64,000 bases of DNA from Phoenix dactylifera (taxonomy: Eukaryota > Streptophyta > Magnoliopsida > Arecales > Arecaceae), in contig NC_052395.1 in the NCBI RefSeq assembly GCF_009389715.1, positions 25,035,482 to 25,099,481 on the forward strand. The letters run 5' to 3'. The notes under the pieces are model-generated. The model was not told the DNA's origin and did not search any database. It saw only the letters and a program-made list of their open reading frames with translations. A program made the position numbers and the translations under genes. Positions 22,606-35,670 of this stretch are shown here, one piece after another (the stretch's first letter is position 1; every line of letters begins with the position of its first letter).

Positions 22606-25600
22606 ATATATTAAAAAAAGGAGGAAAAATTAAAAGGAAAAAGTTTGATTGATTAAAGCTATAATAAGTTTTGGAAGATCAAAAAATTTAATTAGAATAG
22701 TTAAAAACAAACTCTTAGGATTTTAATTTTCGATAACAATTTGCTTCAAACAATAAATGGTCATTTAATGAGAATTGTATTTGCTTGCAAGTATTTAAAC
22801 CTAATTGGTGACATTGATGTTGTTTTCCTTTACAATTATTAGTAAAGTTATTGTTACATAGTATATTATTAAGAAATACTCTTAGTAACATCTTGTTTAC
22901 ATTTATTCATTAGTGACGTTATTGTTATTATTTTTCCTCACAGTTGAATATTCTACTGCCCTTTTAAACTTTAAAATCTTAGAGTTTAAAATTTAGAATG
23001 GCAAATATGGAAGAAGCTAATAGTGTTAAGCCCGAGAAATTTAGTGGACAAAATTTTCGTAGATGGCAAAGACAACTTAAATATTGGTTGACTGTGTTAG
23101 GACTTGTATCTGCTATAGAGAAACCACAGTCTAATCAAGAATTATCTTCTCGGATGACTAATGAGCAAGTAGAGTACCATTGCTATAATAGAATACTTAG
23201 TGCTTTATCTGACCACCTTTATGATGTGTATCATGCCACTACCTCAAGTGCAAAAGAACTTTAGGATGCTTTAGAGGCTGAATATGGGATAATAGATGCT
23301 GACATTGATTGATTTACTGTCTCAAATTTTAATAGTTATAAAATGGTAGATGATAAACTAGTGGGAGATCAAATTCATGAGTATCAAGAACTTTTGAGGG
23401 AAGTTGAGAAAAAGGAACTAAATTTAGTAAAAATTTTAAAGTCTTCTGTCTTATAGATAACTTACTGATCTTAACATCTTCTGTGAGGAATATGAAATAG
23501 TATATGAAATAACAACGTCATACTCTCTCCAATCTAATGGAGTAGCTGAAAGAAAGAATAGAACTTTAATGGATGGTTAATACAATATTGATAAGTTCTA
23601 GGCTACTTGAGAACTTGTAGGGAGAAGTAGTTCTTACTATATGTTTTATATTGAATAGAGTAACTATGAAAGATAATGATAAGACCTCTTACGAAAATTT
23701 GGAAGAAAAGAACACCTATCTTAAAATTTTTAAAGTGTGGGGGTGTTTAGCAAAAGTGGCAATCCTTGAGCCTAAGCGAAAGAAAATAGGGCCTAAAACT
23801 ATAAATGATGTCTTTATAGGGTATGCTCAAAATAGTAGTGCTAATAGATTCTTAGTTATAAACTCTGAGATTAATAAAATTTCAAACAAAGTTATAGAAT
23901 CTAGAAATGCTACCCATTTTGAAGATATATTTTCTTATAAAATAAAATTTCACAAGTAATAGATAAATCATCTACTAATAATAAACCTTCCACTAGTACA
24001 AGTGCACCTAAGGAACCAGAACCACAATTAGAGTTAAGAAGGAGTAAAAGGTCTAAAATAGAGCAAAATTTTGGAGACGAATTTTATACCTTTATAATAG
24101 AAGGAGATCCTACTATCTATAAGGAAGCTATGTCTTCTTTAGATGTTCCATTTTGGAAGGAAGCTATAAAAAGTGAGATAGAGTCTATTATTCAAAATAA
24201 CTCTTAGGAGTTAACTGATTTACCTCCTGGAAATAAAGCTATTGGGTGTAAATAGGTATTCAAGTAGAAGTTAAAACTTGATGGAAGCATAGACAAGTAC
24301 AAAGCTAGACTAGTGGCTACAGGTTTTACACAAAAGGAAGGAATAGATTACTTTGCTACATATTCATCCGTATCTAGGATAACTACGATTAGAATTTTAA
24401 TTGCCTTAGCATCAGTGCATAACCTAGTAATTCATCAAATGGATATTAAGATTGTCTTTCTAAATGGAGACGTAGATAAAGAGATATATATGGAGCAACC
24501 TGAAGGTATTGTAGTTAAAGGTCAAGAACATAAGGTTTGTAGGTTAGTTAAATCTTTGTATGGTTTAAAATAAGCTCCTAAGCAATGGCATGAGAAGTTT
24601 GATAAGGTGATCTTAGAATATGACTTTAAGATTAATGAATATGATAAGTGTGTATGCTACAAAGAGAGTAATGGAGAACATATGATCTTATATCTTTATG
24701 TTGATGATATATTAATACTTGGGACAAATTTGGAGATAGTAAATGATGTTAAGTCTTATCTTTCTAGAAACTTTGACATGAAGGATTTATGAGAAGCTTA
24801 TGTAATTTTAGGAATGAAGTTAGAAAGAACACGTAATGGAATTACTCTTAATCAAACTAGCACTATAGAAAGAATGTTAAAAAAGTTCAGTTATTTTGAT
24901 TGTAAACCTATATCAATACCATATGATCTAAATGTGCATTTAAAGAAAAATAATGGTGAACCAGTATCTCAATTGAAGTACTCACAAATGATTGGATCAT
25001 TGTTATACATAGCAAATAAAATTAGGCCTAATATAGTATATGCAGTTGGAAGACTTAGTAGATATACTCATAATTCTAGCAAAGATCATTGGGTTGCTTT
25101 AGAGAGAGTCTTTAAATATCTTAGAGGAACCATTTAATACTCATTGTGTTATAAGGGATTTCCGAATGTAGTTAAAGGGTATAGTGATGCGAATTGGATA
25201 ACAGACAATATGGATGTGAAGTCTACTTCAGGGTATGTATTTCTTTTGGGTGGAGCAGCAATATCTTGGGGATCTAAGAAACAAACTATTATCTCTCAAA
25301 GTACTATGGAGTCAGAACTCATAGCTTTAGATACAACTTGCTCTGAGGCTGAGTGGATTAAGAACTTGATGCTTGACATGCCTTTAGTCAATAAACCCAT
25401 GCATGCCATTTTCATACATTGTGATAGTAAGGCAGTAATAGAGTTAGTAAGGAAGGCACATACTAATAAGAAAATAAATAGACATTTGCAAGTGAGGTAT
25501 AAATCAGTTAAAAACCTATTGAATAAGAATATTGTGTCTTTGAAATTTGTAAAGTCTGAGAAAAATATAGCCGATCAGCTGACCAAAGCTCTTTCTAAGA

Positions 25601-25797
25601 GAGCTGTCATTGACTTGACGAGAGGGATGGGCTTAAGCCCATAAGGGAGTCACCTAGGGAGGTAACCCAACCTTTGTGATTGGAGATCCCATGAAGAAGG
25701 TTCAATGGGTAGAAATAATACGTATTGCATGACTCATTTCAGCACTACTTTTAAGGAGAGAGTCTCCTGCTCATCCCTATGGCAATAGTGCTTTGAT

Positions 25798-28700
25798 ATG
25801 TGACGTTAAGGAAGGGTGTTACCCTGAATGAGCCCGAGGCAGGCATACTCCTACAGGATACAAGTCACATGTATTCTTGGAGGACTCACCTAAATGAGAG
25901 TTATCGTAAGACCGCGACTGTGAGAATTAGGCTGTTCTCTAATAACTCTCATGAGAATCAAGATTCAGCGCATGGCCATAAGTAGCGCCTAACCCGCACC
26001 AAGTCTATATCAATACTATGTGTGTGGCATGTTAAAATCTGGTCCAAAGGGTCTAGTTCAAGACTTAGTTCACTATGATCCTTCATGTTAGAACTGTCAA
26101 CACTAAGTGGAGATTCAAGTCCGGAAGACACCTGCACCCATTGCATAGTATAAAGTTGCCCAAATTTTTATGTATATAAATATGTATGTGATTTTATAAA
26201 GTTTTGAAACTTGTGGGGGACTGTTGGAATTTGGATAGATTTTTAAAAGTTTTAAAGAGGTGTTAATAAAAAATATTTTTAACCCCCAAATTTTTTAAAG
26301 AATTATTTCAAATCCCATTTGGAAGTTTCAAACCTTTCCATTATCTCTTATTATGGCCTTAATGAGGCCATAAGTATTCAACCGTTATGGTTGGATTACA
26401 AAAGGCCTATAAAAGAACCATTCTTTGTATCTAAAAAAAAACTAAAAGTCTTCTTCTTGCTCCCATAATCTCTTCCTGCCACCATTTTCTCTTTTATAAT
26501 TACCTATTTTATTTTATATTTTGGGCAACCAATATAGACTAGGTAATCTGCCTACTACAGACGTGCACTGTAGATTAGGCCCGCTGCGAGTTGTTTGGGT
26601 TGTATCTTGGAGTCGTCGTTGACCGTCAATACCTGCATGTGGGGAGGCAACAACGGCTTTAAGACAGTGCGTCTCTTGGCGTGCCTCTCACACCTCACAG
26701 GCCAGATATTTTCTTACCACTATTTTATTATAATTGTTAGATTTTCTTTTTTTATGTGATTTAAATATTTTATGAAGCATCTTGCGGATCAATATTTTAT
26801 TATAATTGTTAGATTTACTTTTTATGTGATTTAAATATTTTACAAAGCAGAAAAAGTTTAACTTGGGAGTTCGAACGCTTTGAGTCCCACTGGAAACCAT
26901 AACGTACCCTTTGTTACAAGGCTGAAACACCAGTATGATCATGTGTTGTATTTCTAGGCTGATATTTGGCCATCATAACAGCCCAAACCATCCAAACTTG
27001 AGGCACAAAGTATGTAGATCTTAAAGTCTGCTTCAGGCAAAATAATCCCATGCTTGATATTTGTCACGCCCCAGATCCGGAATATGATTTGTTGTGCTCT
27101 AAATCCAAAACATGACATGGTTGTGCTATCGAGAGGTACAGCCTATGATAACACGAAGCTAACATTACATTTATTTTTCAAATCCATCTCAAATATGGTA
27201 GAATAACCAGGAATTTTATTTTATTATCCATTAAATAAAAACTAATACTGGTTCAGAGTGTCTAAATCCAAACATAAATACAAATCCCACAATCTTTACT
27301 ATTCAGATAATCACTTACTATAATTTCATAATCAACTGAAGAATTAAAGTTCTGCTCTGCTATATAGATCACCAAGCTTGCTAGTGCGAACTCCAAGTGT
27401 GGACCATTCTTTATTCCTATCAACTGTATTTGTCTGGAGAGAGAAAAAAGAAAAAATGGAGATATATGAGCAACATGAGTCAGTAAGTAAACCTTCCACT
27501 ATTTTACCGGATTAAGCATAAGTTTTTGCATGTCAAGGCATCATTTAAAGAAAATAACAGATATTACAAAATAAAATATTTCAAAGTACAGTATATCAAA
27601 ACAAGTCATAAAGCTAATCATGCATGCATAAATCATTCGTCAAACATGATTCATGGTGTATAGCATAAATAAAATCATAAATCATTTATTATTGATCAAA
27701 TTACTACTCTCAGACTAAATGCTAAGGTCACTATTATACCTGTGACAGGGTCATAATCGATAAATATCAACTACTATTATCCATTGGTAGGGTCGTATGC
27801 CAACTATTATTATCCGCCGGCATGATTGTATGCTAAGTATTATTACCCGCAGGCAGGGTCGTATGCCAACTACTATTAGCCACTGGTAGGATCGTATAAA
27901 ACTGAATATCAATCTATCCCACTTTTAGAGGCCATACATAGCTATCTAGCTAACAACCTTTTGCTATAGTCATTAAGAAAATTTTTTTAAAGTCATATTT
28001 CTTGAATTGTATTTTCTTGAATCATACATAAAAAAATATTAAATAGCTTTATAGAGTTTATAGCCCATAAATAAATATTTAATAGTTAAATAATCATGAA
28101 ATTATTCTTTTCATAACAAAAATACAATTCAAGAAATAATCATGTGACGTTAAGGAAGGGTGTTACCCTGAATGAGCCCGAGGCAGGCATACTCCTGCAG
28201 GATACAAGTCATATGTATTCTTGGAGGACTCACCTACATGAGAGTTATCGTAAGGCCGCGACTGTGAGAATTGGGTTGTTCTCTAATAACTCTCATAAGA
28301 ATCAAGATTCAGCGCATGGCCATAAGTAGCGCTAACCCGCACCAAGTCTATATCAATACTATGTGTGTGGCATGTTAAAATCCGGTCCAAAGGGTCTAGT
28401 TCAAGACTTAGTTCACTATGATCCTTCATGTTAGAACTGTCAACACTAAGTGGAGATTCAAGTCCGGAAGACACCTGCAACCATTGCATAGTATAAAGTT
28501 GCCCAAATTTTTATATATATAAATATGTATGTGATTTTATAAAGTTTTGAAACTTGTGGGGGACCGTTGGAATTTGGATAGATTTTTAAAAGTTTTAAAG
28601 AGGTGTTAATAAAAAAGATTTGCAACCCCCAAAATTTTAAAAGAATTATTTCAAATCCCATTTGGAAGTTTCAAAACTTTCCATTATCTCTTATTATGGC

Positions 28701-30471
28701 CTTAATGAGGCCATAAGTATTCAACCGTTATGGTTGGATTACAAAGGCCTATAAAAGAACCATTCCTTATATCTAAAAAAAAAAACTAAAAGTCTTCTTC
28801 TTGCTCCCATATTCTCTTCCTACCACCATTTTCTCTTTTATAATTACCTATTTTATTTTATATTTTGGGCAACCGATATAGACTAGGTAATCTGCCTACT
28901 ACAGACGTGCACTGTAGATTAGGCCCGCTGTGAGTCGTTTGGGTTGTATCTTGGAGTCGTCGTTGACCGTCAATACCTGCACGTGGGGAGGCAACAATGG
29001 CTTTAGGACAGTGCATCTCTTGGCGTGCCTCTCACACCTCACAGGCCCGATATTTTCTTACCACTATTTTATTATAATTGTTAGATTTTCTTTTTTTATG
29101 TGATTTAAATATTTTATGAAGCATTTGCGGATCAATATTTTATTATAATTGTTAGATTTCCTTTTTATGTGATTTAAATATTTTACAAAGCAGAAAAAGT
29201 TTAACTTGGGAGTTCGAACGCTTTGAGTCCCACTGAAAACCATAACGTACCCTTTGTTACAAGGCTGAAACACCAGTATGATCATGTGTTGTATTTCTAG
29301 GCTGATATTTGGCCATCATAACAGCCCAAACCATCCAAACTTGAGGCACAAAGTATGTAGATCTTAAAGTCTGCTTCAGGCAAAATAATCCCATGCTTGA
29401 TATTTGTCACGCCCCAGATCCGGAATATGATTTGTTGCGCTCTAAATCCAAAACATGACATGGTTGTGCTATCGAGAGGTACAGCCTATGATAACACGAA
29501 GCTAACATTACATTTATTTTTCAAATCCATCTCAAATATGGTAGAATAACCAGGAATTTTATTTTATTATCCATTAAATAAAACAAATACTGGTTCAGAG
29601 TGTCTAAATCCAAACATAAATACAAATCCCACAATCTTTACTATTCAGATAATCACTTACTATAATTTCATAATCAACTGAAGAATTAAAGTTCTGCTCT
29701 GCTATATAGATTACCAAGCTTGCTAGTGCAAACTCCAAGTGTGGACCATTCTTTATTCCTATCAACTGTATTTGTCTGGAGAGAGAAAAAAAATGGAGAT
29801 ATATGAGCAATATGAGTCAGTAAGTAAACCTTCCACTATTTTACCGGATTAAGCATAAGTTTTTGCATGTCAAGGCATCATTTAAAGAAAATAACAGATA
29901 TTACAAAATAAAATATTTCAAAGTACAGTATATCAAAATAAGTCATAAAGCTAATCATGCATGCATAAATCATTCGTCAAACATGATTCCTGGTGTATAA
30001 CATAAATAAAATCATAAATTATTTATTATTGATCAAATTACTACTCTCAGACTAAATGCTAAGGTCACTATTATACCTGTGACAGGGTCATAATTGATAA
30101 ATATCAACTACTATTATCTATTGGTAGGGTCGTATGCCAACTATTATTACCCGCCGGCATGATTGTATGCTAAGTATTATTACCCGCAGGCAGAGTCGTA
30201 TGCCAACTGCTATTAGCCGTTGGTAGGATCGTATAAAACTGAATATCAATCTATCCCACTTTAATTTAGAGGCCATACATAGCTATCTAACTAACAACCT
30301 TTTGCTATAGTCATTAAGAAAATTTTTTTTAAGTCATATTTCTTGAATTGTATTTTCTTGAATCATACATAAAAAAATATTAAATAGCTTTATAGATTTT
30401 ATAGCCCATAAATAAATATTTTAATAGTTAAATAATCATGAAATTATTCTTTTCATAACAAAAATACAATT
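25798..30471. repeat. 2.34-kb tandem segmental duplication
   Basis: Unit 1 (25798-28141) and unit 2 (28142-30471) have a constant offset of about 2344 bp and differ by a few percent. Each carries the 3' tail and right LTR of the Copia element, the host stretch with 'aacttgggagttcgaacgc', and the first kilobase of the long LTR-like element. Unit 1 ends with about 12 bases not found at the end of unit 2. They resemble the reverse complement of 'atttcttgaattgtatt' near 28000, so they may be templated filler. Confidence 0.95.
28565..29192 (+). mobile_element. Copia LTR, second copy in the tandem duplication
   Basis: A 628-bp copy of the right Copia LTR, carried along in unit 2 of the duplication and not an independent insertion. 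The DNA on both sides matches the flanks of 26222-26849. Confidence 0.9.
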
Positions 30472-31671
30472 TCATAAATATGGAGTTCATAGTTCACAAA
30501 TAGTACTTAACGATAAAACAATCATGGATCCATTAATTCACAATAAATTATGAGTTTCATAATATTATATGCTTGATCCTTAATTTAAAAAAGATATGAT
30601 ATCATCACCATTTAACACTATTTTATATTTTCATAATACCAAAAAATAATTAAAAATTTAAAAATTAGGAAGGAGTATAAGGCTTACTTACAAGTTTAAA
30701 AACCAGTAAGGAGTATAAGATTTACTTACTTTTTTCGTCTTAAGCAGTCAAACTTCACTAGGTGATTCAGTTAACCCTATTAAAAATATTAAAAATGAGA
30801 TTAATTTCTATTCGAATTAAAATAAATAAGAAAAGAGATAGTTGGTCGGGTAATAGTGTTCAGCGGTTTCGGGTGGGTCAGAACCGAGTGATTCGATCAA
30901 TAAATCATAGGGCATGGATTCGATCAAGACCAAGGTTAATCAATAAGGTTCATCAATGAGGGTTTCAGGGACATTCAATAGGGTTAGGATGATCAGTCCA
31001 ACAGGCAGTCCGAGCACTAGGGTGGATCAGGGCTCTTAACAGGGGTCAATTCGGATTCATAAATCAGGTCAACAAGATCCGATACTAGGTTCTTTAGATC
31101 TTCTAGAGAGATAAAGTAGAGAGAGGAGAGAGAAAATAGAGGGAGAAGAGTAGAGAGAAGATAGAAAATTAAGAGAGAAAGAGAGGAACGTCTCTCTCTC
31201 TCTCTCTCTCTCCCCCCTCTTCTTCTTTTCTTTTTTCCTTGGTAGAATAGAGCCATTCTTGGATTGATAGATTCGTGTCCCAGCTCGCTCGCCGATAGCT
31301 GGGGCTTCGACATCGGCCAAAGTTCAACGCAGGGGAGAGGCTGGGAGCTGCGGCAACGAGCGCGTGGCAGCGAACATGGCCAAAAAAAAGGAAGAGAAAC
31401 AGTGAAAATATGGGACAGTGAATAGAAGAATTTTTCAATCGATTTTTGGCCAATTTCTCGACCAATGGTGGAGGGGGCATGGAGAGAATAGAAAACAAAG
31501 AGAAAGAAGGGTGGGGCGTTGCCTCACCCCAATTTCTGCCAGATTTAGAGGAGAAAGACAGAGTCTTCTTCTCCTTTTCCTGCTGCAATAGGGAGAGCTT
31601 TGGCTAATGGGCCTATTCTTCTTGGGCCGGTCCATTAGCCCAAGTACAAGATTCCCTATAAAGGAAGTCCA
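29405..31671 (-). mobile_element. Long solo-LTR-like element (about 2.27 kb)
   Basis: Its right part interrupts segmental copy A: host similarity stops before 29405 and resumes at about 31672. The plus strand opens TGTCACGCCCCAG. Read on the minus strand it would run from TGGACTTCC, past a TATA-like 'ctttatagg' near 31660, through a CT-rich leader (31090-31215), to GGGGCGTGACA. That fits a long plant Gypsy LTR. It holds a ~30-33-bp minisatellite at about 30085-30237, also in the truncated duplicate at 27745-27895. No coding domain is seen. The boundaries are approximate and I cannot prove a target duplication. Confidence 0.5.
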
Positions 31672-32445
31672 ATTATTAGATCAAAAGGCTGGTCGCATCC
31701 TAATTCCAATGAGATTCTTGATATGCACCGAAATAGTTCTCAAAATATTAAAATCTACGACAAAAGCATGGCCATAAAAATCGCCTTGTTCTGGCGAACT
31801 TGGGTCAGCCAAGCATTCCAGCCTAGGATATCTGTTGCCCTATTTTCTTATTTCCTCGTATTCTTTCTCACAACCTCTATCCTCTTTCTGACTAACTTGG
31901 AGCCTAAAAGACTGCATCTTTTCTCAAATGCGTGGCTGGAACACCTTTATTAGCCCCAACAAAAGCCTCGGGAGCAAAATTTGTTGGAGATCTCTGTCAC
32001 AAATTAAGAGGCGCCATCCCCTTGAAAAGATAGATACATTCACCATAAACAACTAAAGTTTCGTCCAAAAATACCAGGAAACCCAATATCTAAAGGAAGG
32101 AAATTGATATTTCTTACAATCGTGCAGAATAAAAAGCTGTATGCAACCAATTCAACGCGATTCATGGAAGCATCTATGAAATCATTAGCGTCAGCAGTCT
32201 CGGCAGCCTAAGAAAATTCGAAACCTGAGGCAAAAGTAAGCATGAAGAAAAACTGGAAACAAACGAACCAGGGTCAGCTGTTCGACGTCATCCCTGTCGA
32301 AATCGTTGCAGGACTCACTGCCGTGGATCCTGCGCCCTCGGCGGCGACACCCCTGATCCCGAAAATGGTGGGATTTTATGCAGTCCGCAAAAATGAGAAG
32401 GGAGAGAATATCAAAAAGATCTTGTGATGGGATTTGGAATCTGCA
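31672..32445. repeat. Segmental duplication, copy A, right part
   Basis: Bases 31672 to about 31900 match 42045-42290 ('gctgg(t)tacatcctaattcc', 'ttctcaaaatattaa' type blocks, 'agcattcca'). From about 32230 to 32440 the DNA is GC-richer with 'ccctcggcggcgacacc', suggestive of a former first exon or CpG-rich promoter on the minus strand. No coding frame of a known family is present. Confidence 0.55.
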
Positions 32446-33380
32446 GGGATCGTTTGGTTCGCAGAAAAATAAGGGAGGAAAGTGAGGTCAACGGAAAACT
32501 AATGAGATGCCTCTTGTTTGGTTGGAATTTTCAAAGGAGAGAGACGGAAAAATTGTATTCCCACGAGAATATGATTCCCACATTTCGGGCTCGTTTGGTT
32601 CGCGGGAAGCATTTTCCTTCCTAGGAATATGATTCCTGGGAAACAAATTCCTAGGAAGAGGATGCCTAGGAAAGTACTTTTGGTTCGTTTGGTTGATCAT
32701 GGGAAAGTGACAAATTTCCAAGGTGCTTATGTTTGGTTGGCCATCCACTTTCCTAGGAAAGTTATATATAATTCCTATTATGCCCTTAATAAAAATTAGG
32801 TTTTTAATGCCTCTTTAATGCTTCTTTAATGTTGAAAGGACTTTTTGGGAAAAAGTAAAAATGGAGTGATTCCCGCCTCATGGGAAAGTAACTTTCCCAT
32901 GTTTCTCATGGGAAAGACTTTTCCATGAAATGTGGGAATCACATTCCCATGGGAATATAACTTTCCCTTCTCTCTCCTTTGAAAACTCCAACCAAACAAG
33001 AGGCATCTCATTACTTTCCCGTTGACCACACTTTTCCCCCTTCTTTTCCCGCGAACCAAACGAGCCCTTCATGGAAAAGACTTTCCCATGAGGGGGATCA
33101 CTCTATTTTTACTTTTTTCCAAAAAGGCCCTTCAGCATTAAAGAAACATTAAAGAGGTATTAAAGACCTCATTTTTATTAAGGGCACAATAGAAATTATA
33201 CATAACTTTTCCAAGAAAGTGGATGGTCAACCAAACATAAGCACTTTAGAAATTTGTCACTTTTCCATGGTCAACCAAACATGCCAAAAGTACTTTCCTA
33301 GGCATCCTCTTCCTACGAATTTGTTTCCCAGGAATCATATTCCTTAGAGGAAAAATGCTTTTCACGAACCAAACAAGCCC
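32446..33380. mobile_element. Tourist-like MITE interrupted by a relative (outer element)
   Basis: Outer ends are GGGATCGTTTGGTTCG at 32446 and, on the other strand, GGGCTTGTTTGGTTCG ending at 33380. They are flanked by a 3-bp duplication GCA (32443-32445 and 33381-33383). Without the insert it is about 451 bp. A 3-bp target duplication and a GGGCTTGTTTGGTTC-type terminus fit PIF/Harbinger (Tourist) MITEs. It codes for nothing. Confidence 0.85.
32587..33067. mobile_element. Inner Tourist-like MITE, inserted in inverse orientation
   Basis: A 481-bp element with perfect 20-bp ends (GGGCTCGTTTGGTTCGCGGG and its complement). It is flanked by TTC on both sides (32584-32586, 33068-33070). It is the reverse complement of the outer element, inserted near its middle. 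This makes four arms in the order a, b, a', b'. Confidence 0.88.
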
Positions 33381-33510
33381 GCAGTGAGATAAATGGAGCC
33401 ACAAAAGGGAATAACTGCAGTTATTTCGGATTGGAGGAGGGAATATTCGATGCTTTTCTCTCTTTTTTTTTCCGTAAGGCTCGAATTTAGTGGAGTTTAA
33501 GACGTTTGGT

Positions 33511-33542
<32 letters not shown>

Positions 33543-34349
33543 AAAATAATAAAATAATATTGTTATAGAAATAAAATTTTTATATTTTATCAAAAAATAG
33601 GAAGAACATAAGAAAAGCTACTTTTTTTTAGTTGGGTTGTCAAAGATGATTAACTCAGAAATCTCGCCTACTAAACTTACTTCACACATGTCACAATTTT
33701 GTATTGAAGTTGTAGAACGTAGCTGGTACGGTGCTCGTGAATGGAAGCGTGCAGATTAGGCCCATGGTGAAGCGGAAACTTTAAGTTTCTACTTCTGCCC
33801 ACTTATTTATTCAGAAGTTGTTCGCTGACAAGGTCATAACCCGCCGCTTAATATGTGATGGCATAGACATCACGAGATCCACTTGGAAGTTTGAATGATA
33901 GATGCGTTAAAAACAAAAAAAAAAAAATGGAAAAAAAATCATTTTTTCCGCTTCGCAGAAGACCTAAACCACATCCATAATAAATGGAGAGGACAGGAAA
34001 GCAACCATATCTAGCGGTGATATTTTTTGAGCGAAACATATGAGTGCAAAACCATGTTAACAATGCATGGTTTAGGCCTTGGACTGCAGCCTACTTGCCC
34101 TGCTCACTTGCGTTTGGTTAGAATGTTTAGAGTTGGTTTATAAAGATTTGCATTATATCTACCTGAACCTGTAGTATTACTGGTCATTTTTCTACTGTAT
34201 GAAGTCAGATGATGGCTGAGTTTTGTTTATAAGCCAATAAAAGGAAATTAACAAAATTCAGCAAGGCCTCCTGGTCAGTATTTTACAAATCAACCAAATC
34301 TGGATTTTTTCTTTCTTCATGTCAGATCTGGTCTTGTTTGATACATACA

Positions 34350-34409
<60 letters not shown>

Positions 34410-34568
34410 GTTTTTTAAGAAGTTATTGAATGAACGGGAGATAAAAAAAGAAACATAAATTGTATGCAACATTCATGGATGCATATACAAACAAATTCAT
34501 GTGTAAGAGAATGACTACAAGGTCAATGAAAAAATCTCTTATTGCACTTTCACTATCATTGTTATTTG
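33381..34568. other. Spacer with two microsatellites
   Basis: An (AT)n run lies at about 33511-33539. A compound (ATAC)n/(AT)n/(GT)n run lies at about 34341-34409. No gene is recognised. Confidence 0.6.
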
Positions 34569-35023
34569 GATTTTTTGCATGAATACCCTCCTAAATATTG
34601 GATTTTGCATGAATACTCTTCCAAAATTGATATTTGCATGTATATCCTCGTAAAACATTTGTTTTGCTATTCTACCCTTTTTTATTTTTGTTTTTGCATA
34701 TGTACCCATGCTATCTAGCGACGCTAAAGAATTAATGGTTTTAAATTAAAATGACCGAAATACCTTTAATGGGTAGACATGCAAAAAGATCGCGATCCCA
34801 ATAGCAGAAGAAGAAAATAGGGACAATTGCATAATTTTAAAATTTTATTTTATTTTTAATTAACATAAATATAATTTTTCTTAATACCGTTAGAGCAACC
34901 GTTATATTAGGGGCATTTGTACAATAACAAAATTTTACAAGGGTATACATGCAAATATCAATTTTGGAAGGGTATTCGTGCAAAATTTGATATTTAGAAG
35001 GGTATCCATGCAAAAAATTCTTT
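34569..35023. mobile_element. MITE with long (about 90-bp) terminal inverted repeats
   Basis: The left arm (from about 34569: 'ttttttgcatgaata', then 'aaaattgatatttgcatgta') is the near reverse complement of the right arm ending at about 35023. The centre has no coding capacity. I could not settle a target duplication. Long TIRs suggest a Mutator-like or related non-autonomous element. Confidence 0.7.
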
Positions 35024-35473
35024 TTATTTCTTTGCTTCTGCTCTCATCATTAGCTCTCATGATTTTTCTATTTTTGAATCAGTTGATTCCCTTTATGATA
35101 GAGAGGGCAATTGTCCATTCGTTTTTCTTTCAGTTTATGAAAGATCACTAGCTTAGTGCAATATCTCTATGTATTTTCTTAACAGAAAAGAAAAAAATTG
35201 ATAAATTAAATGAAGGTTTGTCATCATTTTGACATCTTCATTGGAAATCTGTTTGAAAAACTCATATAAGCAAACAATCTCAAATATCCTTAGTCATGAG
35301 ATATATAATTGCCACTATAAATAAGAATCAAAACTCCATCAATAGTAATTAGTATTGACATTCTCTCTTTATTCTTGTCCAATTAATGAGTTTTTCAAAA
35401 GATCTACCAAACTCTTGAATGAATAATTTGATCACTGAATATTCAATACTTCCTTGAACTTCGATTGGATGGA

Positions 35474-35475
<2 letters not shown>

Positions 35476-35545
<70 letters not shown>
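35476..35545. repeat. (AT)n microsatellite, about 35 units
   Basis: A perfect dinucleotide run of about 70 bp, the longest simple repeat in the window. Confidence 0.97.
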
Positions 35546-35546
<1 letters not shown>

Positions 35547-35670
35547 CAAATTAAATATCAATAAATACCATTCGTTACTTATAATTACTTACATTATTTA
35601 TTATTGCAAATATAATTATTATAATTATACACGTATATCTATAATATTATTGATTTGTTTCATTTGTGAG

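Larger units (their letters stand above)
21160..26849 (+). mobile_element. Ty1/Copia retrotransposon, degenerate
   Basis: A fossil Copia element. The LTRs are 21160-21783 and 26222-26849. Remains appear in Copia order: a gag start near 22998 (KFSGQNFRRWQRQLKYW), an integrase core end near 23530 (SNGVAERKNRT), reverse transcriptase at about 24240-24790 (MDIKIVFLNGD, YVDDILIL), and RNase H at about 25170-25640 ([15 protein letters not shown]). A purine-rich tract (ttgtggggga) lies just before the right LTR. It is broken, with perhaps ten interruptions and missing sectors. By eye the LTRs differ by several percent, suggesting an insertion some millions of years old. No matching target duplication is seen, because the right flank was rearranged. 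Confidence 0.9.

Noticed and set aside
25800-28329. A 61-codon frame conserved in two places (25800-25985 and 28144-28329)
   Set aside because: The conservation is only that of the 2.34-kb DNA duplication. The sequence is the non-coding tail of the Copia fossil before its LTR.
31017-31635. Four overlapping minus-strand frames of 66-139 codons
   Set aside because: They lie in the CT-rich leader of the long LTR-like element, and their Ser/Leu/Arg content follows the repeat.
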